Shown here: piece after piece, positions 1 to 6,494 of the stretch | Layout: every line of letters begins with the position of its first letter | Position numbering within the stretch: position 1 is the stretch's first letter | NCBI GenBank assembly: GCA_013152045.1 | Contig: JAADGZ010000053.1 | Location: forward strand, 1 to 7,634 | Length of the DNA stretch: 7,634 nt | DNA from: Gammaproteobacteria bacterium | GTDB lineage: Bacteria; Pseudomonadota; Gammaproteobacteria; UBA6429; Thiohalophilaceae | Direction: 5' to 3' | Position numbers and translations under genes: made by a program | Notes under the pieces: generated by a model | Told to the model about the DNA's origin: nothing | Database searches by the model: none | The model's input: only the letters and a program-made list of their open reading frames with translations

Positions 1-830
1 AATTCGGATTCAAGCAGGCTGTCAGGCAGTGCGGCGCAGTTGAGTTTGATAAAGGGACCATTCGCTCGCGGCGAGTTGTAATGAATGGCATTGGCAATTA
101 ATTCCTTGCCGGTACCCGATTCACCGCGTATCAATACCGTAGTATTCCATTTGGAGACCTGTCGCACCTGCTCGAATACGGTCTGCATGACCTGGCTGTG
201 GCCAACTATGTTTTTAAAACTGTGGTTGCTTTTTACTTTTCGGCGCAGACGATCGCGTTCTTCTCTCAGCTCTCGTTTTTCATTGGCCACTTCTCTTGAA
301 AGATATACCGTCTGGGCAATCAGGTTAGCCGTCATTTCCAGGAAACGGGCCTGCTCATTGATGAGGTCACTGCAAAATGAAGGCTGTGCGGTGAAAACAC
401 CGAGCGGATCATCATCACCGCTTCGAATCGGTACCCCGATAAACGGCAGGTTGACATCATACACCCCGAGACGACCGAGAAACTTGGGTTCATCGGCAAT
501 GCGTCGGAGCACAACTGGCTCGGCCTGGCGCATGATATCGCCAACCACCCCTTCATCCACGCGATAACGAACATCGCGAGTGAAACTGTTCTCATGACCA
601 TGCAGGGCTACGACCTGTAGTTCACTGGTTTCTTCATCCAGCAAGCTGACCATGCCATAGCTCAACTGTCCCTCATCATGTAAAAGCTTGAGGACTTCCG
701 CCAAGGTTTCCCGCAGATTCAGAGAACGACTCAGCACCTGGCTGACAAGATAAAGAATCTCCAGCTCTGACTCCAGAAGGCTACTACGTAAATCAGTTTT
801 GTGCATGCAATTTGCCTCTGCTTTATTCAT
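1..830 (-). CDS. nifA: NifA, sigma-54-dependent nif activator (3' part missing)
   Basis: NifA is the enhancer-binding ATPase that remodels sigma-54 RNA polymerase at nif promoters. The frame stays open for 276 codons from 830 to the left edge. Residues about 20-175 form an N-terminal GAF domain. A charged linker (about 180-200) follows, then the start of the AAA+ domain with 'NIVGHSQVM' at 207-215 and Walker A 'GESGTGKE' at 236-243. The frame ends at 'LNCAALPDSLLESE', just before the GAFTGA loop, so Walker B and the Fis-type HTH lie outside the window. The start codon overlaps the nifL stop as ATGA (830-827), implying translational coupling. Met9 (ATG at 806-804) is an alternative start with an upstream AGAGG and may be the real one. 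The GAF plus AAA+ order fits several activators. The NifA call rests on the similarity of the visible part and on nifL directly upstream in the same operon. Confidence 0.95.
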   Translation of the reverse strand, partial: MNKAEANCMHKTDLRSSLLESELEILYLVSQVLSRSLNLRETLAEVLKLLHDEGQLSYGMVSLLDEETSELQVVALHGHENSFTRDVRYRVDEGVVGDIMRQAEPVVLRRIADEPKFLGRLGVYDVNLPFIGVPIRSGDDDPLGVFTAQPSFCSDLINEQARFLEMTANLIAQTVYLSREVANEKRELREERDRLRRKVKSNHSFKNIVGHSQVMQTVFEQVRQVSKWNTTVLIRGESGTGKELIANAIHYNSPRANGPFIKLNCAALPDSLLESE

Positions 831-2461
831 TGTTGTCCGCCATCCACAGGAATAGAAACCTTGATGCGACAACCATTGCTGTATTCTGTGTCCACTTCAA
901 CTTCACCGCCATATTCAACGGCGATTTGCTGCGCCATCGTCAGCCCCATACCGGAATGACCGCGTCTGCTATTCCAGTTGCTAAAGAAAGGTTCAAACGC
1001 CTTGAAGCGTAATTCGGTTGCCAGACCGGGCCCCATGTCCTGAACCCATAACTCGATGCGTTCGTCATTATTGTTCTTCGTTATAATCATAAACTCACGT
1101 TGCCAGTTCCCCGGTTCACGCAGCGCATCGATAGCGTTATCAAGCAGATATTTAACCAAGGCTCTTAATTTCCCGGCCTGGCCGGTAATAAACGGCAAAG
1201 ATTCCGTCGGTCTGCAATCAACCACCACACCTTCAGCTAACAGGCGTGCGGCCATCACGTTGAGCACATCCCGAACCACATCATTGATATTCACCGGCCC
1301 CGTGGCTTCACTGACTTCCCCCGGAATCGAGGCGCGTAAAGTTTCTACCGCCTGATGACCAGCATCCAGAGCCTGCTTGAGCGTGTTGCATAAATGCGCC
1401 TGTGCCGGTTCCTGACGCTTTAACATTTCAGCCGCAGCTTCAATCATATTAAGCGGCCCCTGCATCTGAAAAATAGCCCCCGACAAGGTTTCCTGCATAT
1501 TCAGAGTGGCGCTTTGTTCCATCATCAGTGCCTGTACCGCATTAATACGCGCCTGTTCCTGCTCGCGCTTTTGCCGTGTAATTTCATTCGCCACCACTAA
1601 CAGACCACTTTGTCTGTCCGAATCAAAATACGATTCGGCACGTAGATCAAATTCCTTGATCCAGTTGGCGGAACAGGAAAACCAGCGCGCTTCCCGCCCC
1701 GATCCCTGAAACAGCCTGACTTCCTGATGTTCAAAACTATAGCCTTTGGCGCAGGCAGTTTTAAAATCTTCACTAATAATACTATTTGCGCTTTGCAATA
1801 TAAGTTCAGCCGGTTCACGCCCACCGAGATCGGCCATCAAGGTCTTATAGGCCCGGTTATCCAATACCACCTTGCCTTCCATATCCAGCAAGGCAATCGC
1901 CATCGGCGCATGATCCACCACAGATTCAATCAACTCTTTCTGGTTGTGAACCTTGTTCTTGAGATTATGCAGGGCGGTAACATCACGGTGCATGCCGAGA
2001 AAATAATGCGCTTCTGTTCGCGCACAAGAAACCGGCGCCACGGTAACTTCAGCCAGATAACGGCTGCCGTCCTTGCGCTTATTAACCAGCATTCCGTTCC
2101 AGGACTTGCCGGATAAAATGCTTGTCCAGAGTTCCCGATAGATCGTTTTTGGCGTTCCTTTGTAGGAAAGAATAGACTCGTTCTCGCCCCATAGTTCATC
2201 ACTGCAATAACCGGTCAAATTTTGAAAGGCGCGGTTCACATATAAAATATTGGCCTGGTTATCGGTAATCGAAATAGCAATAGAGGATTGCTCGACCACT
2301 TCATAGAAAAGCCGCGGCGGTAATACCTGCCCGTGGTTCTGAATCACGGCAAATGCTTCCAGCACCTCAGGCGGTACATCCGCCGGCGGTGACGCAAAAA
2401 AATTCCCCAGGGCATCAACCCAGTCATATTCACCTTGAACATCGGTTAAATCACTACTCAT
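827..2461 (-). CDS. nifL: NifL, redox- and nitrogen-responsive anti-activator of NifA
   Basis: NifL is a cytoplasmic flavoprotein that binds and inhibits NifA when its FAD is oxidised or when GlnK signals fixed nitrogen. This copy has 544 residues (A. vinelandii about 519). An N-terminal extension of about 50 residues precedes PAS1 (about 51-165), which shows 'AISITDNQANILYVNRAF' and 'YFLGMHRD'. E95 and W112 align with residues I recall as E70 and W87 near the FAD of A. vinelandii NifL. PAS2 follows (about 175-295), then a helical H-like region (about 300-350) and a GHKL ATP-binding domain: N box 'DNAIDAL' 441-447, G1 'DMGPGLA' 475-481, F box 'FEPFFS' 489-494, G2 'GHSGMGL' 501-507. The H-box histidine is absent: 'AIFQMQGP' has Phe at 331. 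This agrees with NifL acting by protein binding rather than phosphotransfer. The start has a good GGAG ribosome site (2472-2469), 7 bases before ATG. It is first gene of the nifLA operon. Confidence 0.96.
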   Translation of the reverse strand: MSSDLTDVQGEYDWVDALGNFFASPPADVPPEVLEAFAVIQNHGQVLPPRLFYEVVEQSSIAISITDNQANILYVNRAFQNLTGYCSDELWGENESILSYKGTPKTIYRELWTSILSGKSWNGMLVNKRKDGSRYLAEVTVAPVSCARTEAHYFLGMHRDVTALHNLKNKVHNQKELIESVVDHAPMAIALLDMEGKVVLDNRAYKTLMADLGGREPAELILQSANSIISEDFKTACAKGYSFEHQEVRLFQGSGREARWFSCSANWIKEFDLRAESYFDSDRQSGLLVVANEITRQKREQEQARINAVQALMMEQSATLNMQETLSGAIFQMQGPLNMIEAAAEMLKRQEPAQAHLCNTLKQALDAGHQAVETLRASIPGEVSEATGPVNINDVVRDVLNVMAARLLAEGVVVDCRPTESLPFITGQAGKLRALVKYLLDNAIDALREPGNWQREFMIITKNNNDERIELWVQDMGPGLATELRFKAFEPFFSNWNSRRGHSGMGLTMAQQIAVEYGGEVEVDTEYSNGCRIKVSIPVDGGQQ

Positions 2462-2519
2462 GGACTCACTCCAAATTCTGGGCTACTGCCTATCTATACC
2501 TCGTTACTCACAATAGTTT

Positions 2520-2535
2520 TGCAAAGTATATGCCA
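2520..2535 (-). promoter_or_regulatory. Sigma-54 promoter for nifLA
   Basis: Read on the minus strand, 2535-2520 gives TGGCATA-N4-TTGCA. This is very close to the sigma-54 consensus TGGCACG-N4-TTGCW, with the invariant GG and GC exactly 12 bases apart. Transcription would start near 2509, leaving a leader of about 47 bases before the nifL ATG. The GGAG ribosome site lies inside this leader. No convincing sigma-70 promoter was seen nearby. The element predicts that nifLA is driven by an enhancer-binding activator, either NifA itself or NtrC. Inferred from sequence match only. Confidence 0.82.
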
Positions 2536-2576
2536 TAGCAGCCACAACCTGTACCGCCCGGTCTAGGCGCATGGTT

Positions 2577-2592
2577 TGTCGCCTTTTTCACA
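2577..2592. promoter_or_regulatory. NifA upstream activator sequence 1 (TGT-N10-ACA)
   Basis: An exact TGT-N10-ACA, the classical NifA binding site. Its centre lies near -75 relative to the predicted nifL start and about 162 bp upstream of the predicted rnfA start. The motif is symmetric, so it can serve both directions. It is about 41 bp (close to four helical turns) from the second site, so both should sit on the same face of the DNA. Confidence 0.7.
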
Positions 2593-2617
2593 TTCAACAA
2601 CACCAACCTTCAAATAT

Positions 2618-2633
2618 TGTTGGCTTTAGAACA
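2618..2633. promoter_or_regulatory. NifA upstream activator sequence 2 (TGT-N10-ACA)
   Basis: A second exact TGT-N10-ACA. Its centre is about 121 bp upstream of the predicted rnfA start and about 116 bp upstream of the predicted nifL start, nearly midway between the two promoters. Only four TGT triplets occur in this intergenic region, so two perfect sites are unlikely by chance. The distances match usual NifA enhancer positions for looping to sigma-54 polymerase. Confidence 0.75.
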
Positions 2634-2661
2634 GATTATTTTGCACGCAGTTGAACATGGA

Positions 2662-2693
2662 GCCTTGTGCATGCCCTGAAACAAGGCGTTTTT
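2662..2693 (+). terminator. Hairpin followed by a T run, terminator-like
   Basis: A perfect 7-bp inverted repeat, GCCTTGT (2662-2668) and ACAAGGC (2681-2687), encloses a 12-base loop and is followed by G and five T (2689-2693). In the plus direction this resembles a short intrinsic terminator. It lies between the NifA sites and the rnfA promoter, where no rightward gene ends. It could block stray rightward transcription into rnf. It could instead be a protein-binding palindrome: its inner bases read TGT-N12-ACA, two bases longer than the NifA consensus. The stem is short and the loop large, so confidence is low. Confidence 0.35.
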
Positions 2694-2720
2694 GCTACTT
2701 ATGAGTGATCTGAAATTCAC

Positions 2721-2740
2721 TGGTATGGTTAATGCATTGC
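2721..2740 (+). promoter_or_regulatory. Sigma-54 promoter(s) for the rnf operon
   Basis: TGGTATG-N4-ATGCA (2721-2736) has the invariant GG and GC 12 bases apart and matches most of the sigma-54 consensus. A second overlapping register, TGGTTAA-N4-TTGC (2726-2740), is shifted 5 bp: its -12 half is perfect but its -24 half is weaker. The first register is preferred and puts the start near 2747, about 26 bases before the rnfA ATG. With the two NifA sites upstream, this predicts rnf expression together with nitrogenase. The match is weaker than that of the nifL promoter. Confidence 0.68.
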
Positions 2741-2772
2741 CTCATTCAAACGAGAATGGGATTGCATAAACA

Positions 2773-3354
2773 ATGACTGAATACCTGCTCCTGCTATTAG
2801 GCACCGCGCTGGTCAACAATGTTGTACTGGTCAAATTTCTAGGTCTTTGCCCTTTTATGGGGGTATCCAACAAAGTGGATAGTGCCCTGGGCATGGGCCT
2901 GGCCACCACCTTTGTCTTGACCCTTGCCGCTGTCGCCAGCTGGCTACTGGAGTTTTATGTATTACAACCGCTGAATCTCGGTTTCTTGCGCATTCTGACA
3001 TTCATCCTGGTGATCGCTGCAGTGGTTCAATTTACCGAGATGGCGGTAAAAAAGGTTTCACCAGCCCTGTATCAGGTACTGGGTATCTTTTTGCCCCTGA
3101 TTACCACTAACTGTGCCGTGCTCGGCGTTGCCCTGCTTAATGTACAACAGCACCATGGCTTTGTTGAAAGCGTACTTTACGGCTTTGGCTCGGCGGTGGG
3201 CTTTACCCTGGTATTACTTATTTTTTCCGGTTTGCGTGAACGTCTGGCACTGTCGGATGTGCCCAAAGCGTTTGCCGGTGCCCCCATCGGTTTCATTGTT
3301 GCCGGTCTACTGTCACTGGCCTTTATGGGCTTTTCCGGACTGGTTACATCTTAG
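2773..3354 (+). CDS. rnfA: RnfA, inner-membrane subunit of the Rnf electron-transport complex
   Basis: RnfA is an integral membrane subunit of Rnf, the ion-coupled NADH:ferredoxin oxidoreductase. The protein has 193 residues, the same length as E. coli RsxA, and follows it closely: '[18 protein letters not shown]' near the N-terminus, 'VVQFTEM' in the middle, '[17 protein letters not shown]' at about 108-124, and the '[10 protein letters not shown]' end. About six membrane helices are visible. Cys26 and Cys114 match the conserved cysteines thought to hold, with RnfE, an Fe-S cluster inside the membrane. An in-frame TAA (2767-2769) just upstream supports this start. The ribosome site is weak (GGGA, about 11 bases away). 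It is the first gene of the rnf operon. The sequence alone cannot separate RnfA/RsxA from the nitrogenase-specific Rnf1 version; the nif context supports the latter. Confidence 0.97.
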   Translation: MTEYLLLLLGTALVNNVVLVKFLGLCPFMGVSNKVDSALGMGLATTFVLTLAAVASWLLEFYVLQPLNLGFLRILTFILVIAAVVQFTEMAVKKVSPALYQVLGIFLPLITTNCAVLGVALLNVQQHHGFVESVLYGFGSAVGFTLVLLIFSGLRERLALSDVPKAFAGAPIGFIVAGLLSLAFMGFSGLVTS

Positions 3355-3362
3355 GAGGAATT

Positions 3363-3914
3363 ATGCTTGCTGCTATCACCAGCCTAACCATACTGGGTAT
3401 TGCGCTTGGCTATCTGCTGGGTCTTGCCTCACGTTACCTTAAAGTAGAAGGCAATCCGCTACAGGCGGAAATCGAAGAATTGCTACCCGGCTCGCAATGT
3501 GGTCAGTGCGGGTATCCCGGCTGCACAGCAGCAGCAGATGCCATTGCCAACAGTCAGGCGGAAATTACGATCTGCCCACCGGGTGGTCTGGCTCTGGTTG
3601 AGAAACTGGCCAGCAAACTAGGCGTCAGCATTGATCTTTCTTCTGTCGAAGATAAAGCCCCAATGGTGGCCTTTGTCAATGAAGCGCTTTGTATTGGCTG
3701 TACCAAATGCTTCAAGCAATGCCCAACGGATGCTCTGGCAGGCGGTCCCAAACAAATTCATACGGTGATCTCGGATGCCTGCACCGGCTGCGAAAAATGT
3801 GTTGATATCTGTCCAACGGAATGTGTCGCCATGCGCCCAGTCCCCATCACCCTGCAGGACTGGCATTGGCCTAAACCAGACGCCGTCGTTGTAACCCAGG
3901 TTTCAGTTGTATAA
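3363..3914 (+). CDS. rnfB: RnfB, ferredoxin-type Fe-S subunit of the Rnf complex
   Basis: RnfB passes electrons within the Rnf complex towards ferredoxin or flavodoxin. The 183-residue protein (E. coli RsxB 192) has an N-terminal membrane anchor (about 3-22). A 4Fe-4S domain follows with Cys46, 49, 54 and 71 ('CGQCGYPGC' then 'ICPPGG'). Next come two ferredoxin motifs, 'CIGCTKCFKQCP' (Cys110, 113, 116, 120) and 'CTGCEKCVDICP' (Cys140, 143, 146, 150), predicting three 4Fe-4S clusters. It has the strongest ribosome site in the window, AGGAGG at 3353-3358, which overlaps the rnfA stop and lies 4 bases before ATG. It is 8 bp from rnfA. The C-terminal tail after the last cluster is short. No cluster ligand is missing. 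Confidence 0.97.
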   Translation: MLAAITSLTILGIALGYLLGLASRYLKVEGNPLQAEIEELLPGSQCGQCGYPGCTAAADAIANSQAEITICPPGGLALVEKLASKLGVSIDLSSVEDKAPMVAFVNEALCIGCTKCFKQCPTDALAGGPKQIHTVISDACTGCEKCVDICPTECVAMRPVPITLQDWHWPKPDAVVVTQVSVV

Positions 3915-3930
3915 ACAGGATTCAGTTGTA

Positions 3931-5403
3931 ATGAAATTGTTTAAAATTCGTGGCGGTGTACATCCCGATGATCGCAAAAAACTATCGGCTAATAAAGCGA
4001 TAGAGCCGATGCCCATGCCCAAACTATTGCGCATTCCCCTGCAGCAACACATTGGTGCCCCAGCCGAACCGGTAGTCCGTAAGGGTGACAAAGTTCTAAA
4101 AGGACAACTTCTTGCCGATAGTAAAAGTGTAATCTCAGCTGCGGTACATGCGCCAACGTCCGGTCAAATTATGGCGATTGGTAATTACATGGCACCACAT
4201 CCATCCGGCCTACCAATCAGAACCATTACCCTTAAGCCGGACCACGACGATCGCTGGATTGAATTACCAGCAGAGGTCGATCCTTTTACCTTGACCCTGG
4301 ATGAAATTGTAAAGCGCGTAGCCGATGCCGGAATTGTAGGTATGGGTGGAGCCACGTTCCCCTCTGCTGTCAAGCTGGGGCTGCGCAAACGTTATGAATT
4401 ACACACCCTGGTACTCAACGGTGCCGAATGCGAACCTTATCTAACCTGTGATGACAGGTTAATGCGCGAGCAGGCAGACGACATCCTGGATGGCATCAGA
4501 ATCATGATGCATGCACTGCAGGTTGAACAGGCGTTAATCGCTATCGAAAACAACAAACCCGAAGCTCTCGCCGCGATGCGTGAAGCGAGTAGCGGATTTA
4601 ATAAAATAAAGGTCATCAATGTTCCCACCCGTTATCCCATGGGTTCAGAAAAACATCTGGTACAAACGTTAACTGGAAAAGAAACGCCAGCGCGCGCACT
4701 CACTGCAGACATCGGAATCGTAGTCCATAACGTTGCCACCGCCCATGCGGTGCACGACGCGGTTCGCTTTGGCCGTCCCCTGATCAGTCGTGTCGTTACG
4801 GTCAGTGGCGGCGCCATACAGCAACCGCGCAATCTGCATGTACTGATTGGTACCCCGGTTCAGGATTTGCTTGACTACTGCGGCGGCTTTTTGGAACAAC
4901 CCAGCCATATACTATCCGGCGGACCAATGATGGGACACCCCATACCGGATACCAAAGTTCCCGTAATAAAAGGTTTCAACGGTGTCATTGCACTGACCGC
5001 CAAAGAAACCGCAATCCGGCCCCCCATGCCCTGCATTCGCTGCGCCAATTGTGTCACCGCCTGTCCCTGCGGTTTGGTCCCACTGGAAATGGCAGCCCGC
5101 GCCCGCAATGGTGATTTACAGGGTGCAGTCGACCTCGGCTTGATGGACTGTATTGCCTGCGGTTCCTGCGCCTATGTCTGTCCGGCTCATGTTCCGCTAG
5201 TGCAATATTTCAATTATGCCAAAGGTGAATTAACCCTTCGCCAGCGAGCAGAACATAAACAGGCTGAGACTAAACGTCTGGCCGAACAACGCGCCGTACG
5301 AATCGAGCATCAGAAGAAAGCTAAACGCGAAGCCATGATGCGTCGACGCCAGGAAGCCGCAAGAAAAAAAGCCGCTGCTCAAACTACCGAGACTGAAGTA
5401 TGA
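3931..5403 (+). CDS. rnfC: RnfC, NADH- and FMN-binding subunit of the Rnf complex
   Basis: RnfC is the peripheral subunit that takes electrons from NADH. With this start it has 490 residues. It shows 'KIRGGVHP' at the N-terminus, the glycine-rich nucleotide/flavin motif 'GIVGMGGATFPSAVKL' (about 134-149) and 'NGAECEPYLTCDDRLM' (about 163-178). Two 4Fe-4S motifs follow, 'CIRCANCVTACP' (Cys368, 371, 374, 378) and 'CIACGSCAYVCP' (Cys407, 410, 413, 417). The last 50 residues (about 438-485) are a charged Lys/Arg/Glu/Ala-rich helix, far shorter than the long repeated tail of E. coli RsxC. I chose ATG at 3931 because AGGA (3917-3920) precedes it and the family begins 'MKLF'. A TTG at 3907 would add eight residues and overlap rnfB. 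A 10-bp direct repeat spans this junction (3902-3911 and 3921-3930). Confidence 0.96.
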   Translation: MKLFKIRGGVHPDDRKKLSANKAIEPMPMPKLLRIPLQQHIGAPAEPVVRKGDKVLKGQLLADSKSVISAAVHAPTSGQIMAIGNYMAPHPSGLPIRTITLKPDHDDRWIELPAEVDPFTLTLDEIVKRVADAGIVGMGGATFPSAVKLGLRKRYELHTLVLNGAECEPYLTCDDRLMREQADDILDGIRIMMHALQVEQALIAIENNKPEALAAMREASSGFNKIKVINVPTRYPMGSEKHLVQTLTGKETPARALTADIGIVVHNVATAHAVHDAVRFGRPLISRVVTVSGGAIQQPRNLHVLIGTPVQDLLDYCGGFLEQPSHILSGGPMMGHPIPDTKVPVIKGFNGVIALTAKETAIRPPMPCIRCANCVTACPCGLVPLEMAARARNGDLQGAVDLGLMDCIACGSCAYVCPAHVPLVQYFNYAKGELTLRQRAEHKQAETKRLAEQRAVRIEHQKKAKREAMMRRRQEAARKKAAAQTTETEV

Positions 5404-6494
5404 AAATAACTGTTCCCATCATTGGTGGACCCTATACCCACGAAACCAGCAGCATTAACCGTCTGATGTTATGGGTTATGCTGGCACTGCTACCGGTTAC
5501 TGCATATGGTCTTTATCTATTCGGCTGGCCGGCTATTTTCCTTTTTACCGTCACCGTATTGACTGCAATCATTGCTGAAGCTCTCAGTTTGTGGATCGCC
5601 CGACGTCCTATCAAACCCTTTTTACTAGATGGCTCGGCTGTTCTTACTGGATGGTTACTGGCTCTCACCCTGCCACCCTGGGCACCCTGGTGGGTTGGTG
5701 TCGTGGGTTCATTATTAGCCATCGTCATTGGTAAACAGGTGTTTGGCGGACTAGGTCAGAATCTGTTTAATCCGGCCATGGTTGCACGTGTCGCGCTATT
5801 AATTTCATTTCCCCTGCAACTAACAACCTTCGTAGCGCCTCACCCACTATTCGCCGCTGGATCCCCCGGATTCATGGACAGCCTGCACGTCACCTTTGGC
5901 CATGCGGCACAACTGGATGGCATCAGTAGCGCCACCCTGCTTGGGCATATACGCACACAACTGTCACAGGGCATCGATCTATCGAAGGCTCTGCTTAATC
6001 AACCCTCATTAACTCAATTGTTATGGGGCAATACTGCTGGCAGCATGGGTGAAACCTCCGCCCTGTTAATTTTAGCCGGTGGTTTGCTATTACTCGCACG
6101 GCGTATTATTAGCTGGCGAATCCCGGTGGCCATGCTCGCTACGGTGGCCGTGCTGGCAACTATCATGCATATGCTTGATCCCTTACGTTATCCCGATGCC
6201 GCTTATCATTTACTATCCGGCAGCCTTATGCTGGGAGCCTTCTTTATTGCCACTGATCTGGTCACCTCACCGGTTACCGGCAAGGGGCAACTTCTGTATG
6301 CCGTTGGCTGCGGACTGCTGATCTATGTTATTCGCAGCTGGTCTGGTTTTCCCGAAGGCGTGGCCTTTGCGGTACTACTGATGAATGCACTCACCCCCCT
6401 GATTGACTATTACATAAAACCACGCGTCTATGGTCGCACTCACCGAGGTGAGCCTATTCAGTATGCCGATGAAGCCACGAGTAAAAAGTCATGA
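5400..6494 (+). CDS. rnfD: RnfD, membrane flavoprotein subunit of the Rnf complex
   Basis: RnfD is an integral membrane subunit carrying a covalently bound FMN and is related to NqrB. The protein has 364 residues and several membrane helices. It shows 'GGPYTHETSSINRLML' near the N-terminus, 'LLDGSAVLTGWLLALTLPP' (about 75-93), and 'GKQVFGGLGQNLFNPAMVAR' (111-130), all typical of the family. 'DGISSATLLG' at 173-182 includes Thr179, the probable FMN-linked threonine, although the motif reads SSAT rather than the more usual SGAT. C-terminal features include 'FFIATDLVTSPVT' and 'NALTPLIDYY'. The start overlaps the rnfC stop as ATGA (5400-5403) with only a weak ribosome site, so translation is probably coupled. 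FMN attachment by ApbE/Ftp is family knowledge; no such enzyme lies in this window. Confidence 0.97.
   Translation: MKITVPIIGGPYTHETSSINRLMLWVMLALLPVTAYGLYLFGWPAIFLFTVTVLTAIIAEALSLWIARRPIKPFLLDGSAVLTGWLLALTLPPWAPWWVGVVGSLLAIVIGKQVFGGLGQNLFNPAMVARVALLISFPLQLTTFVAPHPLFAAGSPGFMDSLHVTFGHAAQLDGISSATLLGHIRTQLSQGIDLSKALLNQPSLTQLLWGNTAGSMGETSALLILAGGLLLLARRIISWRIPVAMLATVAVLATIMHMLDPLRYPDAAYHLLSGSLMLGAFFIATDLVTSPVTGKGQLLYAVGCGLLIYVIRSWSGFPEGVAFAVLLMNALTPLIDYYIKPRVYGRTHRGEPIQYADEATSKKS

Noticed and set aside
1..5. Window begins AATTC, like an EcoRI-cut end
   Set aside because: Five bases are no evidence of a cloning junction and the other end does not match; probably coincidence.
85..567. Plus-strand open frame of 160 codons opposite nifA
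   Set aside because: Low-complexity Arg/Ser-rich translation with no recognisable domain; the minus-strand nifA frame explains the region.
2470..2525. Possible sigma-70 promoter for nifL with TATAGAT as a -10
   Set aside because: No -35 hexamer at 16-18 bp spacing (the candidates give 9 or about 20-21); the sigma-54 match is far better.
2642..2671. TGCAC ... GTGCA half-sites resembling NtrC half-sites
   Set aside because: The halves are 20 bases apart, not the close spacing of an NtrC dyad, and the outer CC/GG positions do not match.
2756..2776. Six-codon leader reading frame whose TGA overlaps the rnfA ATG
   Set aside because: No clear ribosome site, very short, and such overlaps arise easily by chance; no attenuator structure is seen.
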